Source: Thioalkalivibrio sp. XN8 (lineage in GTDB: Bacteria; Pseudomonadota; Gammaproteobacteria; Steroidobacterales; XN24). Taken from it: a DNA stretch of 64,000 nt. Position 1 is the stretch's first letter; each line of letters begins with the position of its first letter. Of the stretch, positions 25,276-34,132 are shown piece by piece. The notes under the pieces are model-generated. The model saw only the letters and a list, made by a program, of their open reading frames with translations, was not told the DNA's origin and searched no databases. Position numbers and translations under genes: made by a program. The stretch spans positions 62,001 through 126,000 of the forward strand of contig NZ_JAALFH010000052.1 of the NCBI RefSeq assembly GCF_011058255.1, written 5' to 3'.

Positions 25276-26784
25276 TCAGTCGACAGGAACGGCGTCGCCG
25301 GGCCGCCAGGTCTGGTCGAACCACGGCTCGAGCGGGCCGAAGAGGCGCATGATGACGAAGTAGCCGCGGCCTGGCCGGGTCTGCACCCAGTTGCCCTCGC
25401 GGCCCTCCGGCGGTTGCGGGCCAAACCAGACAGTGTAACTGCCGTCCGGGTTGGGGGTGAGGCCTTCCCGGTTGCTGTCGATGCCCGCGGAGCGCTGGTC
25501 GGTCTCGAGCAGGGAGCGGGTCTGGTTGTCGTAGACGGTGAAGGCCCAGAAATTGCGGGCGGGGACCGGGCCCGGCAGGGTGAGGCTGTAGGTCCTGCTG
25601 CCGTCCAGGTAGTCGCCGTTGACGTCGCGCGTGAAGTAGGGATAGACCGAGCCCGCGCCGACCTGCGGCGTAACCATCGATTCCGAGTGGCCGGTCACGC
25701 TGTAGTACCAGCGCGTCCGGTCATCGAGCGACAGGCTGTCGTCCACCAGGAAATCCCAGGTTCCTTTCCAATCGAAGTACTGCCGGTCCGGCCAGACTCG
25801 CAGCCGCTCGGAGTCCCGCGGCGCAAAGGTGATGGCGCGGGCGTACGCATTGCCGATGGCGACCGCCTCGGTCAGGAGCTTCCGGGTGCGTGCGTCGGGC
25901 TCGAAGGGCTGTCCCTTGCGGATACCGATCGCCGCAAAGGTGGCGTAGAGCTGCGGCTCGAACAGCTCGGGCGGTTCGTTCTGCACCACCCGGTTCAGCT
26001 CTTCGAAATAGCTAAAGTCGTTGCTGAAAATGGTGTTGAACTGCACACCTGTCGCATCGACGACGCGCACGGGCGGCGCCTTGCCGGCCAGAGCGAGGGG
26101 ATAGATGTTGAAGTCCCGGCGCGCCGAGTCCACCGCCGCGTCGACGTTCCCGCCCTCGATGAAGAACCGGAAGAACAGGAGGTTGCGGTTGGACGGCGTG
26201 CGGATGACGAAGTAGCCGTCGGGGATCGGGCCCTCGTAGTCCGACCGCACGAAGAGATAACGGCCGCCCTTGCCCTGGTCCGGGCCGACGAAGCCGACAT
26301 CGGTGATGTAGTGCATCATGCCGTCCATCACCGGGCCCAGCACGCGGGGCGGAACCACCATCACGATCGGGCCGTCGGCCACGTTCAGCTCGGCCGACCC
26401 GTAGACGGTCGAGGTGTTGGGGGTCAGGAACAACATGCGGGCGTCCATGAACCGCGTGATGACCAGGTCGCCCGGGTTGACGCCGATGCTCTTGTAGCCA
26501 TCCATCATGCCCTGGATCGAAGTGGCCGACAGGCCCGAGAGAAAGGCCTCCACGCCCCGCGACACCGTGAGGAAATCATGCGCCTTCTCGGCGGTCTCGG
26601 CGCTCGGCATGCCGTCGCGGAAGCTGAGCGTTCCCAATAGCTCGGTTTCTGCTTGATCCGGCGTCGTGATCGACGGCGGCACTTTGGCGCTATAGCGGGG
26701 GGGCTGGTCCGCGGCGTTGGCCGGCGCCATCCATGCGGCGACCGCGCAGGCACAGGCAAGGACGAGATGATTCCTGGTTTTCAT
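25276..26784 (-). CDS. DUF1254/DUF1214 secreted protein (paralog 2)
   Basis: The 502-residue protein has a signal peptide (cleavage near PANAADQ). DUF1254-like sequence follows (about 75-200, with NPGDLVITRFMDARMLFLTPNTSTVYGSAEL and FVGPDQGKGGRYLFVRSDY), then a middle linker and a DUF1214 domain (about 390-495, with TYSLTLPGPVPARNFWAFTVYD and NPDGSYTVWFGPQPPEGREGNW). CGGAG precedes the ATG. It has its own promoter with dyad site C. It resembles paralog 3 more than paralogs 1 and 4, sharing a signal peptide of the NHL...A.VCAVAAW type. Function unknown. Confidence 0.88.
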   Translation of the reverse strand: MKTRNHLVLACACAVAAWMAPANAADQPPRYSAKVPPSITTPDQAETELLGTLSFRDGMPSAETAEKAHDFLTVSRGVEAFLSGLSATSIQGMMDGYKSIGVNPGDLVITRFMDARMLFLTPNTSTVYGSAELNVADGPIVMVVPPRVLGPVMDGMMHYITDVGFVGPDQGKGGRYLFVRSDYEGPIPDGYFVIRTPSNRNLLFFRFFIEGGNVDAAVDSARRDFNIYPLALAGKAPPVRVVDATGVQFNTIFSNDFSYFEELNRVVQNEPPELFEPQLYATFAAIGIRKGQPFEPDARTRKLLTEAVAIGNAYARAITFAPRDSERLRVWPDRQYFDWKGTWDFLVDDSLSLDDRTRWYYSVTGHSESMVTPQVGAGSVYPYFTRDVNGDYLDGSRTYSLTLPGPVPARNFWAFTVYDNQTRSLLETDQRSAGIDSNREGLTPNPDGSYTVWFGPQPPEGREGNWVQTRPGRGYFVIMRLFGPLEPWFDQTWRPGDAVPVD

Positions 26785-26848
26785 GGCAACAACTCCGTGA
26801 GATGCGGCGCCTGGTGATGACCGGCGGCAGCCGGTTCTACTGCTCCGG

Positions 26849-26893
26849 ATTCTATGGAGCAGCGCTCGGGGAAATTGCTCGGCCGCGCGCAAT
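26849..26893 (-). promoter_or_regulatory. Promoter with Crp-like dyad, site C (DUF1254 paralog 2)
   Basis: On the minus strand the dyad at 26893-26874 has half-sites ATTGCGCG and CGAGCAAT. TAGAAT (26854-26849) follows after 19 bases. The predicted +1 is near 26842, 58 bases before the start codon. TGCTCC and GGAGCA (26841-26861) form an extra 6-bp inverted repeat around the -10 box that the other sites lack. Confidence 0.6.
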
Positions 26894-26943
26894 CCGGAGC
26901 TTTTCCGACTTGCCCCGGCGTGTCCTGCGCATGACACGCCGCC

Positions 26944-28878
26944 TCAAGTGCCGATGGGCCCGCCGTCCAGCTTGCGGATCGCCACGGTGGCCGAGCGCGG
27001 CCGGCCGTCCGGCCTGAAGTCGGGCCAGTTCGAGTACTTCCTCGGGTCCGCCGGGTTGCTGTGCAGGTTGGGCACCTCGAGGTTGTCCTCGCGCGGGGTG
27101 AGGGGCTCGCCCGGGTGCTGGATATTGACGAACATCGTGCTCCCGTCCGGGGTGAGCGTCAGGCCGGTGATCTCGCAGCCGACCGGGCCGGTGAGGAAGC
27201 GCCGCACCTCGCCCGTGGCCGGGTCGCAGGCCAGCATCTGGTTGTTGCCGAGTCCCTGGAACTCGCCCCGGCCTTTCTCGTCGGAGGTGATGTCGGTCTG
27301 GATCCAGAGCACGCCGCGCGTGTCCATTGCCAGCCCGTCGGGGCAGGCGAAGCTGTCGCCGCGGATGTTGCCGCGCGCCTCCGGCCGCTCGTTGTCCGGG
27401 TCGCCGGCCAGCAGCAGGTGTCGCCAGGAGAACGTGGTTGCGTCGAAGTCCTCGTCCTCGGTCCACTGGATGATGTGGCCCATGGTGTTGTTGGCGCGCG
27501 GGTTGGCCGCATCCACGCCGGGACGGCCCGGCGCACCCCGCCGGCTGTTGTTGGTCAGGGTGCAGTACACGGTGCGCCCGCCCTGGTCGATTGCGATCCA
27601 CTCCGGCCGGTCCATCTTCGTCGCGCCGAGCAGGTCGCTCGCCTGGCGGCTGCGGACCAGCACCGCACCCTGGTCGGCGAAACCGTTGTCGGCGGTCAGC
27701 GGCCCCTCGCCCTGCACCAGCGGCAGCCAGCGGCCGGTACCGTCGGCGTCGAAGCGCGCGACGTACAGGGTGCCGTGGTCGAGGAGGGTGGCGTTGGCCC
27801 TGGCGCCGCCAGGCGCGATCCGGTCGCGGCTGACGAACTTGTAGATGTACTCGAAGCGCGCGTCCTCGCCGGAGTAAACCACCGCACGGCCGTCGCGGGT
27901 GGTCGCGACCCAGGCGCCCTCCTTCGCGCCGCGGCCGAGCGCGGTGCGCTTCACCGGCATCGCCGCCGGATCAAACGGATCGATCTCGACGATCCAGCCG
28001 AAGCGGTGGAACTCGTTCGGGTGGCGGCCCGCGTCGAAGCGCGGATCGTGCTCGCCCCAGCGCGACAGGCCGGTCCGCAGCAGGCCCCAGCGGCGCTGGT
28101 CGGCACCGCGCTCGGCCGGGCCGTCGAAGTAGAAGGCCCAGTTCTCCTCGGCGCTGAGATAGGTGCCCCAGGGCGTCATCCCGCTGCCGCAGTTGTTCAA
28201 CGTGCCGAGCACGGTGCGGCCATCCGGGTCGGCCTCGGTCTGCAGCAGCGCATGCCCGGCCGCGGGCCCGCTGACCTTGAACGGCGTGCGCGCGGTGTAG
28301 CGCCGGGCGTACTTCGACGGGCGCACCATTTCCCAGCGGCCGTCCCGCAACTCGACTTCGATCACCGCCACGCCGTGGGCCGCCTGCGCCTTGGCGACCT
28401 TCTCCGCGGTCCAGTTGCTCTTCCCGTCCGGGAACAACAGGCCGTCGTCGGTGTACTCGTGGTTCATCACCAGCAGGCCGCGCGTGCTGCTGCCGTCAAT
28501 GGGGTAGTAGTGGATGCCGTCGTGGTGCATGCCCATCTGCGCCGCCTGGTCGGCCGCGCTGTTGCTCGCGTCCCAGCGAAAGGCCGGCATGTTGCCCGGC
28601 ACGCCGACCGGCTCGCCCCACGCGGCGATGGGCACGGCCTCGTAGCCCTCCGGCACCAGCACCAGGTCCGCCTCGCTCACCGGCACCGGCTGGAAGCCGA
28701 GCAGCGGGCCGCGGCCGGCGGCGAAAGCCCGGCCGGCCAGCCAGGGCGAGAGCGCGCCGACCGCCAGCGCGCCGATGCCGCCCAGCAGGAACACCCGCCG
28801 CGCCGGGTCCGAGACTTCGTGGATGGACGGGTTGGCGCTGCGGTTGCTGTCCTCCATCGAGTCGAAGTCTTTGGCCAT
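26944..28878 (-). CDS. PhoX-like protein (DUF839), Tat substrate
   Basis: The 644-residue protein has a twin-arginine signal, ARRVFLLGGIGALAVG (about 27-42), and the PhoX/DUF839 layout: GFQPVPVSEADLVLVPEGYEA at the start, then blade-like repeats with VMNHEYTDDG, NNCGSGMTPWGTYLSAEEN, RFGWIVEIDPF and TLTNNSRRG. PhoX enzymes are Ca2+/Fe-dependent periplasmic phosphatases, but many DUF839 proteins are uncharacterised, so phosphatase activity here is only likely. It is the last gene of a three-gene minus-strand unit: 3 bases separate it from DUF1254 paralog 3. Being in one transcript with two DUF1254 proteins suggests work on the same periplasmic substrate. Confidence 0.87.
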   Translation of the reverse strand: MAKDFDSMEDSNRSANPSIHEVSDPARRVFLLGGIGALAVGALSPWLAGRAFAAGRGPLLGFQPVPVSEADLVLVPEGYEAVPIAAWGEPVGVPGNMPAFRWDASNSAADQAAQMGMHHDGIHYYPIDGSSTRGLLVMNHEYTDDGLLFPDGKSNWTAEKVAKAQAAHGVAVIEVELRDGRWEMVRPSKYARRYTARTPFKVSGPAAGHALLQTEADPDGRTVLGTLNNCGSGMTPWGTYLSAEENWAFYFDGPAERGADQRRWGLLRTGLSRWGEHDPRFDAGRHPNEFHRFGWIVEIDPFDPAAMPVKRTALGRGAKEGAWVATTRDGRAVVYSGEDARFEYIYKFVSRDRIAPGGARANATLLDHGTLYVARFDADGTGRWLPLVQGEGPLTADNGFADQGAVLVRSRQASDLLGATKMDRPEWIAIDQGGRTVYCTLTNNSRRGAPGRPGVDAANPRANNTMGHIIQWTEDEDFDATTFSWRHLLLAGDPDNERPEARGNIRGDSFACPDGLAMDTRGVLWIQTDITSDEKGRGEFQGLGNNQMLACDPATGEVRRFLTGPVGCEITGLTLTPDGSTMFVNIQHPGEPLTPREDNLEVPNLHSNPADPRKYSNWPDFRPDGRPRSATVAIRKLDGGPIGT

Positions 28879-28881
28879 CGC

Positions 28882-30354
28882 TCACTCGATCTCGACGATG
28901 TTGCCCATCTTCCACGAGCGGTCGAAGAACGCCTTCGTCGGCGAGTACCAGCGGAAATAGGTGAACCAGCCCTTCTCCGGGTTGGTCTGGATCCAGTTGG
29001 CCTCGGGCACGCCGTCCGGCTTCTCGGGGGAGAACACCAGGCGCACGGCGCCGTCGGCGTTGGCGACCAGCGGTTGGCGGCTGTTGACCTCGGTCTTGCC
29101 CTGCGGGTTGATGATCATGCCGCGGGTGTCGACGTCGTAAAGGACGACCGACCAGAAGTTCAGCATCGGCACGTCCTTCGGCACGACCAGTTCGTAGGTC
29201 TTCGCGCCGTCCAGCCACCGGCCAGCGTCGTCCTTGTACGAAGCGAGGTACTGGATGCCGGCGTCGACGATCGGTGTCGTGTTGGCCTCGGTGACGGTGA
29301 TGGCCTCGTAGAAATAGGCAGATCGCGCATCAATCTCCATGTGGGTCGCGGCCATATGGTCGAGCGGACTTTCCATGAACAGGATGTACTGCCACTGGGA
29401 CTTCGGATCATCGGTCCAGTGCCTGACCGGGTCCCGCTTGAAAAAGCTGTTGCCCATTGCCCAGGTCTCGCCGACCAGCACCGCCTCGGTGAGTATTTCC
29501 TGCTGGTAGGGCGTCGGATTGAATGGCTTGCCCTTTTCGATGCCGAGGTTCCTCAACCCCTGCAGCACGGCCATGTCGCGCTCTTCGATCGGATTGATCT
29601 GAAGTACCTCGTGGACCAGCCGCCAGTATTCCAGTCCGCGGGGCTGGTAGTTCCACCAGTCCCGGTTCGGCGCCTCGAAGATGCGGATTTTCGACTCCTG
29701 GCCGAGGCCATGGATCTTGTGCGCCTTGAGAATGCGCTCCCCTTCCTCCGGGTCCGGGGTCAGGATGCGGGTGCCGATGAACACCGTGTTGGCCTTGGAA
29801 GTGATGACAAAATCGGCCCCGTGATTTTCGGGAACCGGCGTGCCTTCGAGCACGATCAGGAACTTACCGCCCCGGCCGCGGTCCGGGCCGACCATGCCGG
29901 TATCCGAGACCGGCCGCTGCCAGATATCGAGAACGCCGCCGCCGGTGGGCCCGGGCGGCACCTCGTACATGAGCAGGCCACCGGTGTCGCTCAGTTCGGC
30001 CCAGCTGACAATGTAGGTCGTGGTGTCGTTCGGGGTCAGGATGGGCAGTTTCTGCTCGGTGGTGCGGTAAATGACCAGGTCACCCGCCTTGCCGCCGAGA
30101 GGGCCAAAATGCGCGTTGCGAAACGTCTGGAAGCCGACGGCCGGAAGGTAATGGATGTAGGCCTGCACGGCGCGCTGGTAGTCGACCTCTTCGCGCACGC
30201 GCTCGACGGTGGCGTCGGTCGGATAGCCGTTGGCTTCGAATTCGAGCACGCCGGCGCGGGTTTCATGGCGGGCCGGCTCGGCCGCATTGGCCAGCGGTGC
30301 CCATGCAGCGACTGCGCAGACGCAGGCGATGGCGAGATGGTTCATGTGCTTCAT
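28882..30354 (-). CDS. DUF1254/DUF1214 secreted protein (paralog 3)
   Basis: The 490-residue protein has a signal peptide (cleavage near LANAAEP). Its DUF1254-type region (about 50-170) shows KAGDLVIYRTTEQKLPILTPNDTTTYIVSWAEL and MVGPDRGRGGKFLIV, and its DUF1214-type region (about 375-480) shows TYELVVPKDVPMLNFWSVVLYD and PDGVPEANWIQTNPEKGWFTYFRWY. The middle (about 180-370) is long. It follows paralog 4 by 19 bases and precedes the PhoX-like gene by 3, so it is the middle gene of one transcript. Closest in sequence style to paralog 2. Activity unknown. Confidence 0.88.
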   Translation of the reverse strand: MKHMNHLAIACVCAVAAWAPLANAAEPARHETRAGVLEFEANGYPTDATVERVREEVDYQRAVQAYIHYLPAVGFQTFRNAHFGPLGGKAGDLVIYRTTEQKLPILTPNDTTTYIVSWAELSDTGGLLMYEVPPGPTGGGVLDIWQRPVSDTGMVGPDRGRGGKFLIVLEGTPVPENHGADFVITSKANTVFIGTRILTPDPEEGERILKAHKIHGLGQESKIRIFEAPNRDWWNYQPRGLEYWRLVHEVLQINPIEERDMAVLQGLRNLGIEKGKPFNPTPYQQEILTEAVLVGETWAMGNSFFKRDPVRHWTDDPKSQWQYILFMESPLDHMAATHMEIDARSAYFYEAITVTEANTTPIVDAGIQYLASYKDDAGRWLDGAKTYELVVPKDVPMLNFWSVVLYDVDTRGMIINPQGKTEVNSRQPLVANADGAVRLVFSPEKPDGVPEANWIQTNPEKGWFTYFRWYSPTKAFFDRSWKMGNIVEIE

Positions 30355-30373
30355 GGCAACAGCTCCGTGAAAT

Positions 30374-31774
30374 TCAGCGCTTGGTGATGGCCGGCGGCAG
30401 CCAGTCGCCGGTCAGGATCGGCGGACGCGGGGAGTAGTGCCGCGTCACCAGGTAGAAACGCCCCTGGGGCGCGGGCAGCCAGTTCGCCCGCTCTTTCGGA
30501 TCGGTCGGTTCCGCGTGCTGGAGGAAGACCTCGAGCGTGCCGTCCTCCTCGTACACGATTCCCCTCGTGCGGTCGCCGAACGAGTAGCGGTCGATGGGGT
30601 TGGGGACAAAGAGCTGGTTCTCGGCCGAGTACATCGTGACCGACCAGAAGCCCGCGACCGGCGGTGGCGGGGCGTAGCGCAGGACGTAGCGGTTGGCGCC
30701 GTCCAGCGGCACGCCGGCGCCGTCGACGAAGGCGACGTCATAGGTGCTGATCTCGGCCGGGTTCCACAGCAGCCCGAGCATCGACGCGGCAGCCGCGATG
30801 ACGGGATCGCCGCTCTTGCGCTTGGCCAGGCGGGCGAGCTGCCAGTTGTTCTCGACAGGCACGGCCCGCGGCATGCGTTGGGCGATGATCCGGTGCGCGT
30901 CTGCCGTGGCCCGTTCAAGGCCGCGTTGCGCCTGGGGCGAGAGCTTGTCCCAGTCGAAGCCGGTGGCCGGGTCCATGCCGATCTCGCGCAGCCAGCCGGC
31001 CATCGCGTCGTCCATCGGGTTGCCGAGGCGGGGCGAGAGCCGAAGCACCTGGTTGAGGGTCGTGAAGTAGGCCTTCGCGTTGGTCAGTTCGTGGCGCGTG
31101 AAGCGCGGGAAGTCGGCCGGATTCGGCTTGGGCCGGGTGACCTTGGCCGCGCCCCACTGGCTGAGCGGGACGAGCTTGAAGCCCTTCTGCAGCGCAACCG
31201 CTGCGGGCAGGTCCGGGTCGCCGTCAACGGCGATGCGGGGCAGCGTCCAGATGATCGGCGTGCCCATGTCGACCCGCTGCACGCCCTCGGGCAGCACGCC
31301 CTGCCAGCCGGGCGCGCACAAGGCAAAGGCGCCGCCGCGGGTGCCGACCGTGTCCCACGACAGGTTGGCGTCGAAATCGTGGTGCATGTCGCTGACGGGC
31401 ACCCAGTACTGCCGGTCGCCCATCGGCGGGATCACGAGGACGACCGGTTCGGCGCGCAGGTCGAGGAAGGCGCGCAGGTAGATCGTGTCGTTGTTGGGGG
31501 TGATGACCCAGTCGTCCTTGCTCGTGATCAGGCGGTCGAAGACGAAGTACTCGTTGACCGTCCGGTCATGACCGCGGCCGGGGTCGAACGAGGTCTCCCA
31601 CAGCGTCCGGTAGAGGTCCATCAGCGGAAAATGGCTGATGTAGGCCTGCACGCCGACGGTGTAGGCGAGGTTCTCGTCCTGCGCGGGCTCGGTGGCGCGC
31701 GCCGGTGAGAATGCTGCAGCAGCGACCAGCAGGCCGGCGGCGAGCCAGCCCTCCAGGATTCTTGACTTGGACAC
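30374..31774 (-). CDS. DUF1254/DUF1214 secreted protein (paralog 4)
   Basis: The 466-residue protein has a signal peptide (SKSRILEGWLAAGLLVAAAAFSPARA). Its DUF1254 domain (about 35-155) is of the more classical kind: AYTVGVQAYISHFPLMDLYRTLW, TPNNDTIYLRAFLDLRAEPVVL and DRQYWVPVSDMHHDF. The DUF1214 domain (about 350-460) contains VLRYAPPPPVAGFWSVTMYSAENQLFVPNP and WLPAPQGRFYLVTRHYSP. The GTG at 31774 was chosen because GGGAGGG lies 8 bases upstream and the signal peptide starts there. It is the first gene of the unit with paralog 3 and the PhoX-like gene, driven from dyad site D. Confidence 0.88.
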   Translation of the reverse strand: MSKSRILEGWLAAGLLVAAAAFSPARATEPAQDENLAYTVGVQAYISHFPLMDLYRTLWETSFDPGRGHDRTVNEYFVFDRLITSKDDWVITPNNDTIYLRAFLDLRAEPVVLVIPPMGDRQYWVPVSDMHHDFDANLSWDTVGTRGGAFALCAPGWQGVLPEGVQRVDMGTPIIWTLPRIAVDGDPDLPAAVALQKGFKLVPLSQWGAAKVTRPKPNPADFPRFTRHELTNAKAYFTTLNQVLRLSPRLGNPMDDAMAGWLREIGMDPATGFDWDKLSPQAQRGLERATADAHRIIAQRMPRAVPVENNWQLARLAKRKSGDPVIAAAASMLGLLWNPAEISTYDVAFVDGAGVPLDGANRYVLRYAPPPPVAGFWSVTMYSAENQLFVPNPIDRYSFGDRTRGIVYEEDGTLEVFLQHAEPTDPKERANWLPAPQGRFYLVTRHYSPRPPILTGDWLPPAITKR

Positions 31775-31815
31775 GACTTGACCCTCCCATGCCCACATGC
31801 GTGGGTTTGAGCTCG

Positions 31816-31859
31816 ATTCTAGGGAGAGATGCGTGGAACATTGTGCGAGTCCGCACAAT
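31816..31859 (-). promoter_or_regulatory. Promoter with Crp-like dyad, site D (DUF1254 x2 + PhoX operon)
   Basis: This is the most symmetric copy: ATTGTGCG and CGCACAAT around a 4-base spacer at 31840-31859. On the minus strand TAGAAT (31821-31816) begins 18 bases after the dyad. The predicted +1 is near 31809, 35 bases before the GTG of DUF1254 paralog 4. Confidence 0.7.
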
Positions 31860-31906
31860 CGGGAGCGCCCGTGCACGGCCCGCACGCGGCGGGCGGGTGA
31901 CGGTCC

Positions 31907-32875
31907 TCAGGTCGCCGGGGCTGCGCGACCGAACAGCTCTGCCATCAGCGCCCGGTTGCGCTGCTCGAGCTCGGGCTCGGCCGCCCGGACCAGCGCCATG
32001 AAAGCCGCCGCGGCGGGCGACACGCTGCGGGCCGCGAGCCGGATGAAACCGTAATCCACCCGCAGCCAGGGTGCTCGGAACGGGACCACCGCGATCTCGC
32101 CGCTACGCAGGCGCGGCTCGATGGACACTGGAACGCACACCCCGAAGGCGTCGGTTGCGGCCACGATAGCGCATACCGCGTTGAGATCCTCGACCACCAC
32201 CGGCGGGAAAATGTCCCCCGTTTTCTCATCGACGGTGCCGTTGCGCGGGAACAGGTGCGCCAGGCGGTAGGGGACCGGGGGTCCGACGAAGGTGTAAGCG
32301 TCGATGTCCCCGGTAGTGACCGGCATGTCCCGGCCCAACAGGGGATGACCGGCCCGGCAGAAAAACACCACCTCGTGCTGGGCGACGGACTCGACATAGA
32401 GCTCCGACGCTTCCTGCAGGTGTGCGATTTCGCCGAAGCCGAGGTCCACCTGGCGGTTGCGCACCAGCCGTTCCGTGTCGCGCCAGTTCTGGTGCTCCAG
32501 CCTGACCTGCAGCCCGGGATGCTCCGCCAGCAGCTGCGCCAGCGCGGGAATCCCGGACACCCGGGCTGCGTTCGCCCCCATGGCGACGGAGAAGCGCCCG
32601 ACGCCCAGGCCCTTCATCAGGTTCATTTCCCGCTCGAGCTCGTCGGCCTCGACCAGCAGGGCCTGGGCCCGGTGGAGGAAGACCTCGCCGAAGGCGGTGA
32701 GCGTGACCTCGGTGGCCTCCCGGTCGAACAGTTGCACGCCGAGGGATTCCTCCAGGTTGTGGATGCTGCGCGACAGGGCCGGCTGGGAGATGTGCTGCTC
32801 CTCGGCGGCGCGCCGGAAGCTGTGGTGTTTCCAGACGGCGAGGGCGTGGGCGAGTTGGCGGAGCTTGAAGCGCAT
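31907..32875 (-). CDS. LysR-family regulator (paralog 2)
   Basis: The 322-residue regulator has a winged helix at about 21-52 (AAEEQHISQPALSRSIHNLEESLGVQLFDR) and an effector domain at about 92-300 ending PWLRVDYGFIRLAARSVSP. It is nearly the same length as, and clearly duplicated with, the LysR protein at 23273-24241; differences concentrate in the effector domain, e.g. the C-terminal helices. ATG 32875 was chosen over an upstream TTG. It lies between the DUF1254/PhoX operon and the start of the plus-strand sulfatase operon, so it could control either or both. The 289-base gap upstream carries the 60-bp promoter-like repeat at 32941. Confidence 0.92.
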   Translation of the reverse strand: MRFKLRQLAHALAVWKHHSFRRAAEEQHISQPALSRSIHNLEESLGVQLFDREATEVTLTAFGEVFLHRAQALLVEADELEREMNLMKGLGVGRFSVAMGANAARVSGIPALAQLLAEHPGLQVRLEHQNWRDTERLVRNRQVDLGFGEIAHLQEASELYVESVAQHEVVFFCRAGHPLLGRDMPVTTGDIDAYTFVGPPVPYRLAHLFPRNGTVDEKTGDIFPPVVVEDLNAVCAIVAATDAFGVCVPVSIEPRLRSGEIAVVPFRAPWLRVDYGFIRLAARSVSPAAAAFMALVRAAEPELEQRNRALMAELFGRAAPAT

Positions 32876-32940
32876 GCGCAAAAGGTATCAGCCGCGGCAC
32901 GGAAATGCACCAGCTTCTCCCGCGCGCATCGGCTTACGGA

Positions 32941-33000
32941 AAAGTTATGAGCGATTGACCAGAAAAGCATTAGACAGCCCGCAGTTCACGTTCCGATACT
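32941..33000 (+). promoter_or_regulatory. 60-bp promoter module P1 (copy of the one at 43429)
   Basis: This stretch matches 43429-43488 at 47 of 60 positions without gaps. Both copies contain AAAGTTATGAG, then ACCAGAAAAG, TAGACA (32971-32976, a near-perfect -35) and GATACT (32995-33000, a possible -10) with an 18-base spacer. The predicted +1 is near 33007, about 160 bases before the first gene of the sulfatase cluster (33165). The conserved A-rich part upstream of the -35 looks like an UP element or activator site. Rest of the 32876-33164 gap: nothing else recognised. Confidence 0.5.
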
Positions 33001-33164
33001 GCAAAGGGCGCCTGTCGGCTCATGGAAAGTCGGGCAATCGCCTCCCATACGTGGCGTTTTCGCGGCACGGCCGCGGCAGCGCCCGTAACTCATGAGACCG
33101 AGCGGCGCGCGAAGACGGGCCTCCCCAATCGGCCAGTACACAGGATTCAGGACAAGCCCGGACG

Positions 33165-33665
33165 ATGACTCAGCCAGTAACCCGGTCCCAGGTGCTTCTC
33201 GCTCGATTGGTGCTCGCGCTGATCATCATGTTCACGATCGCGGGCCTGCTCTTGTACGGCTTTTCGGCCGAGGCCCGTGCCCGCATCTGGTACAACCTGG
33301 TCGGGCGCCAGGACGGTCCGATGGTCTTCCGCTACTTCCTGCAGCCGACCATGGGCGCGATCGCGGCGTGGCGGGCCGGCCTGGTCGATGCGCGCACCGG
33401 GCGCTCGCCGTTTCTGTGGGGGGCTATCACCGAGCCGGCCGAGCGGCGCGCCCGCTTCGACGAGGCGCTGGTCGCCACGTCGCGCATCATCCTGCTCGGA
33501 CTGGTGATGGACATCATCTACCAGGCGATCGTTTTAGATTACTTCTTCCCCGGCGAGGCCGTGATCTTCGCGCTCGCGCTCGCCTTCGTGCCCTACGTCA
33601 TCCTGCGAGGGCTGTTCGCGCGCGCAGCGCGCTGGTGGTTCGGTCGGCAAAAGGATCTCGCCTGA
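33165..33665 (+). CDS. Small inner-membrane protein, unknown
   Basis: The 166-residue protein has an N-terminal helix (about 10-30), a polar middle (about 33-100) and two C-terminal helices (about 104-124 and 130-150). I do not recognise the family. Its stop codon overlaps the start of the DUF202 gene in TGATG, so it is the first gene of a translationally coupled set. AGGA lies upstream at a loose distance. Being in front of a sulfatase/maturase set suggests an envelope role but nothing more specific. Confidence 0.75.
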   Translation: MTQPVTRSQVLLARLVLALIIMFTIAGLLLYGFSAEARARIWYNLVGRQDGPMVFRYFLQPTMGAIAAWRAGLVDARTGRSPFLWGAITEPAERRARFDEALVATSRIILLGLVMDIIYQAIVLDYFFPGEAVIFALALAFVPYVILRGLFARAARWWFGRQKDLA

Positions 33666-34132
33666 TGAGTACGGGGCAGACTGGCGCTGGCGGGCGACAG
33701 TTCGAAGTCCGGGTGACCTCGGACAGTCACTTCGCCTGGGTGCGCACCCGTCTGGCCGTCGAACGCACGATGATGGCCTACATGCGCACGTCGGTGTCGC
33801 TGATCGCGTTCGGCTTCACGATCTTCCAGTTCATCCAGCGCGTCCACGAGGTTCGCGTGAACGACCTCCGCTTTCCCTATGCCGCGTGGTGGCTGGGGCT
33901 TGCCCTGATCCTGTGCGGCGTGGCGGCTGCGATCGTCTCGCTCTGGGAGTATCGGCGGCAGATCGACTACCTCTGGAGCAAGTCGTACAGTGCCATCGCC
34001 GGCGAGCAGCCGGAGCCGGCGTTCACGTCGCTCTTTGCGATCACCGGCGTCCTGATCGTCATCGGACTGTTCGCCTTCTTTGCCGTGCTGCTGAGCCTCC
34101 CTGCCTCTGCTCTGCCGTGGGGCGGCGGATGA
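33665..34132 (+). CDS. DUF202 (YidH-type) inner-membrane protein
   Basis: The 155-residue protein has the DUF202 signature FAWVRTRLAVERTMMAYMRTSVSLIAFGFTIFQF (about 24-58). Two further helices lie at about 72-93 and 122-145. The family is of unknown function in the inner membrane. It starts inside the preceding stop (TGATG) and its own stop overlaps the maturase start (ATGA), so the three proteins should be made in linked amounts. Confidence 0.85.
   Translation: MSTGQTGAGGRQFEVRVTSDSHFAWVRTRLAVERTMMAYMRTSVSLIAFGFTIFQFIQRVHEVRVNDLRFPYAAWWLGLALILCGVAAAIVSLWEYRRQIDYLWSKSYSAIAGEQPEPAFTSLFAITGVLIVIGLFAFFAVLLSLPASALPWGGG

Noticed and set aside
27061-30387. 1108-codon open frame on the plus strand opposite the PhoX-like and DUF1254 genes
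   Set aside because: No signal or domain; the opposite strand encodes clear secreted proteins with ribosome sites.
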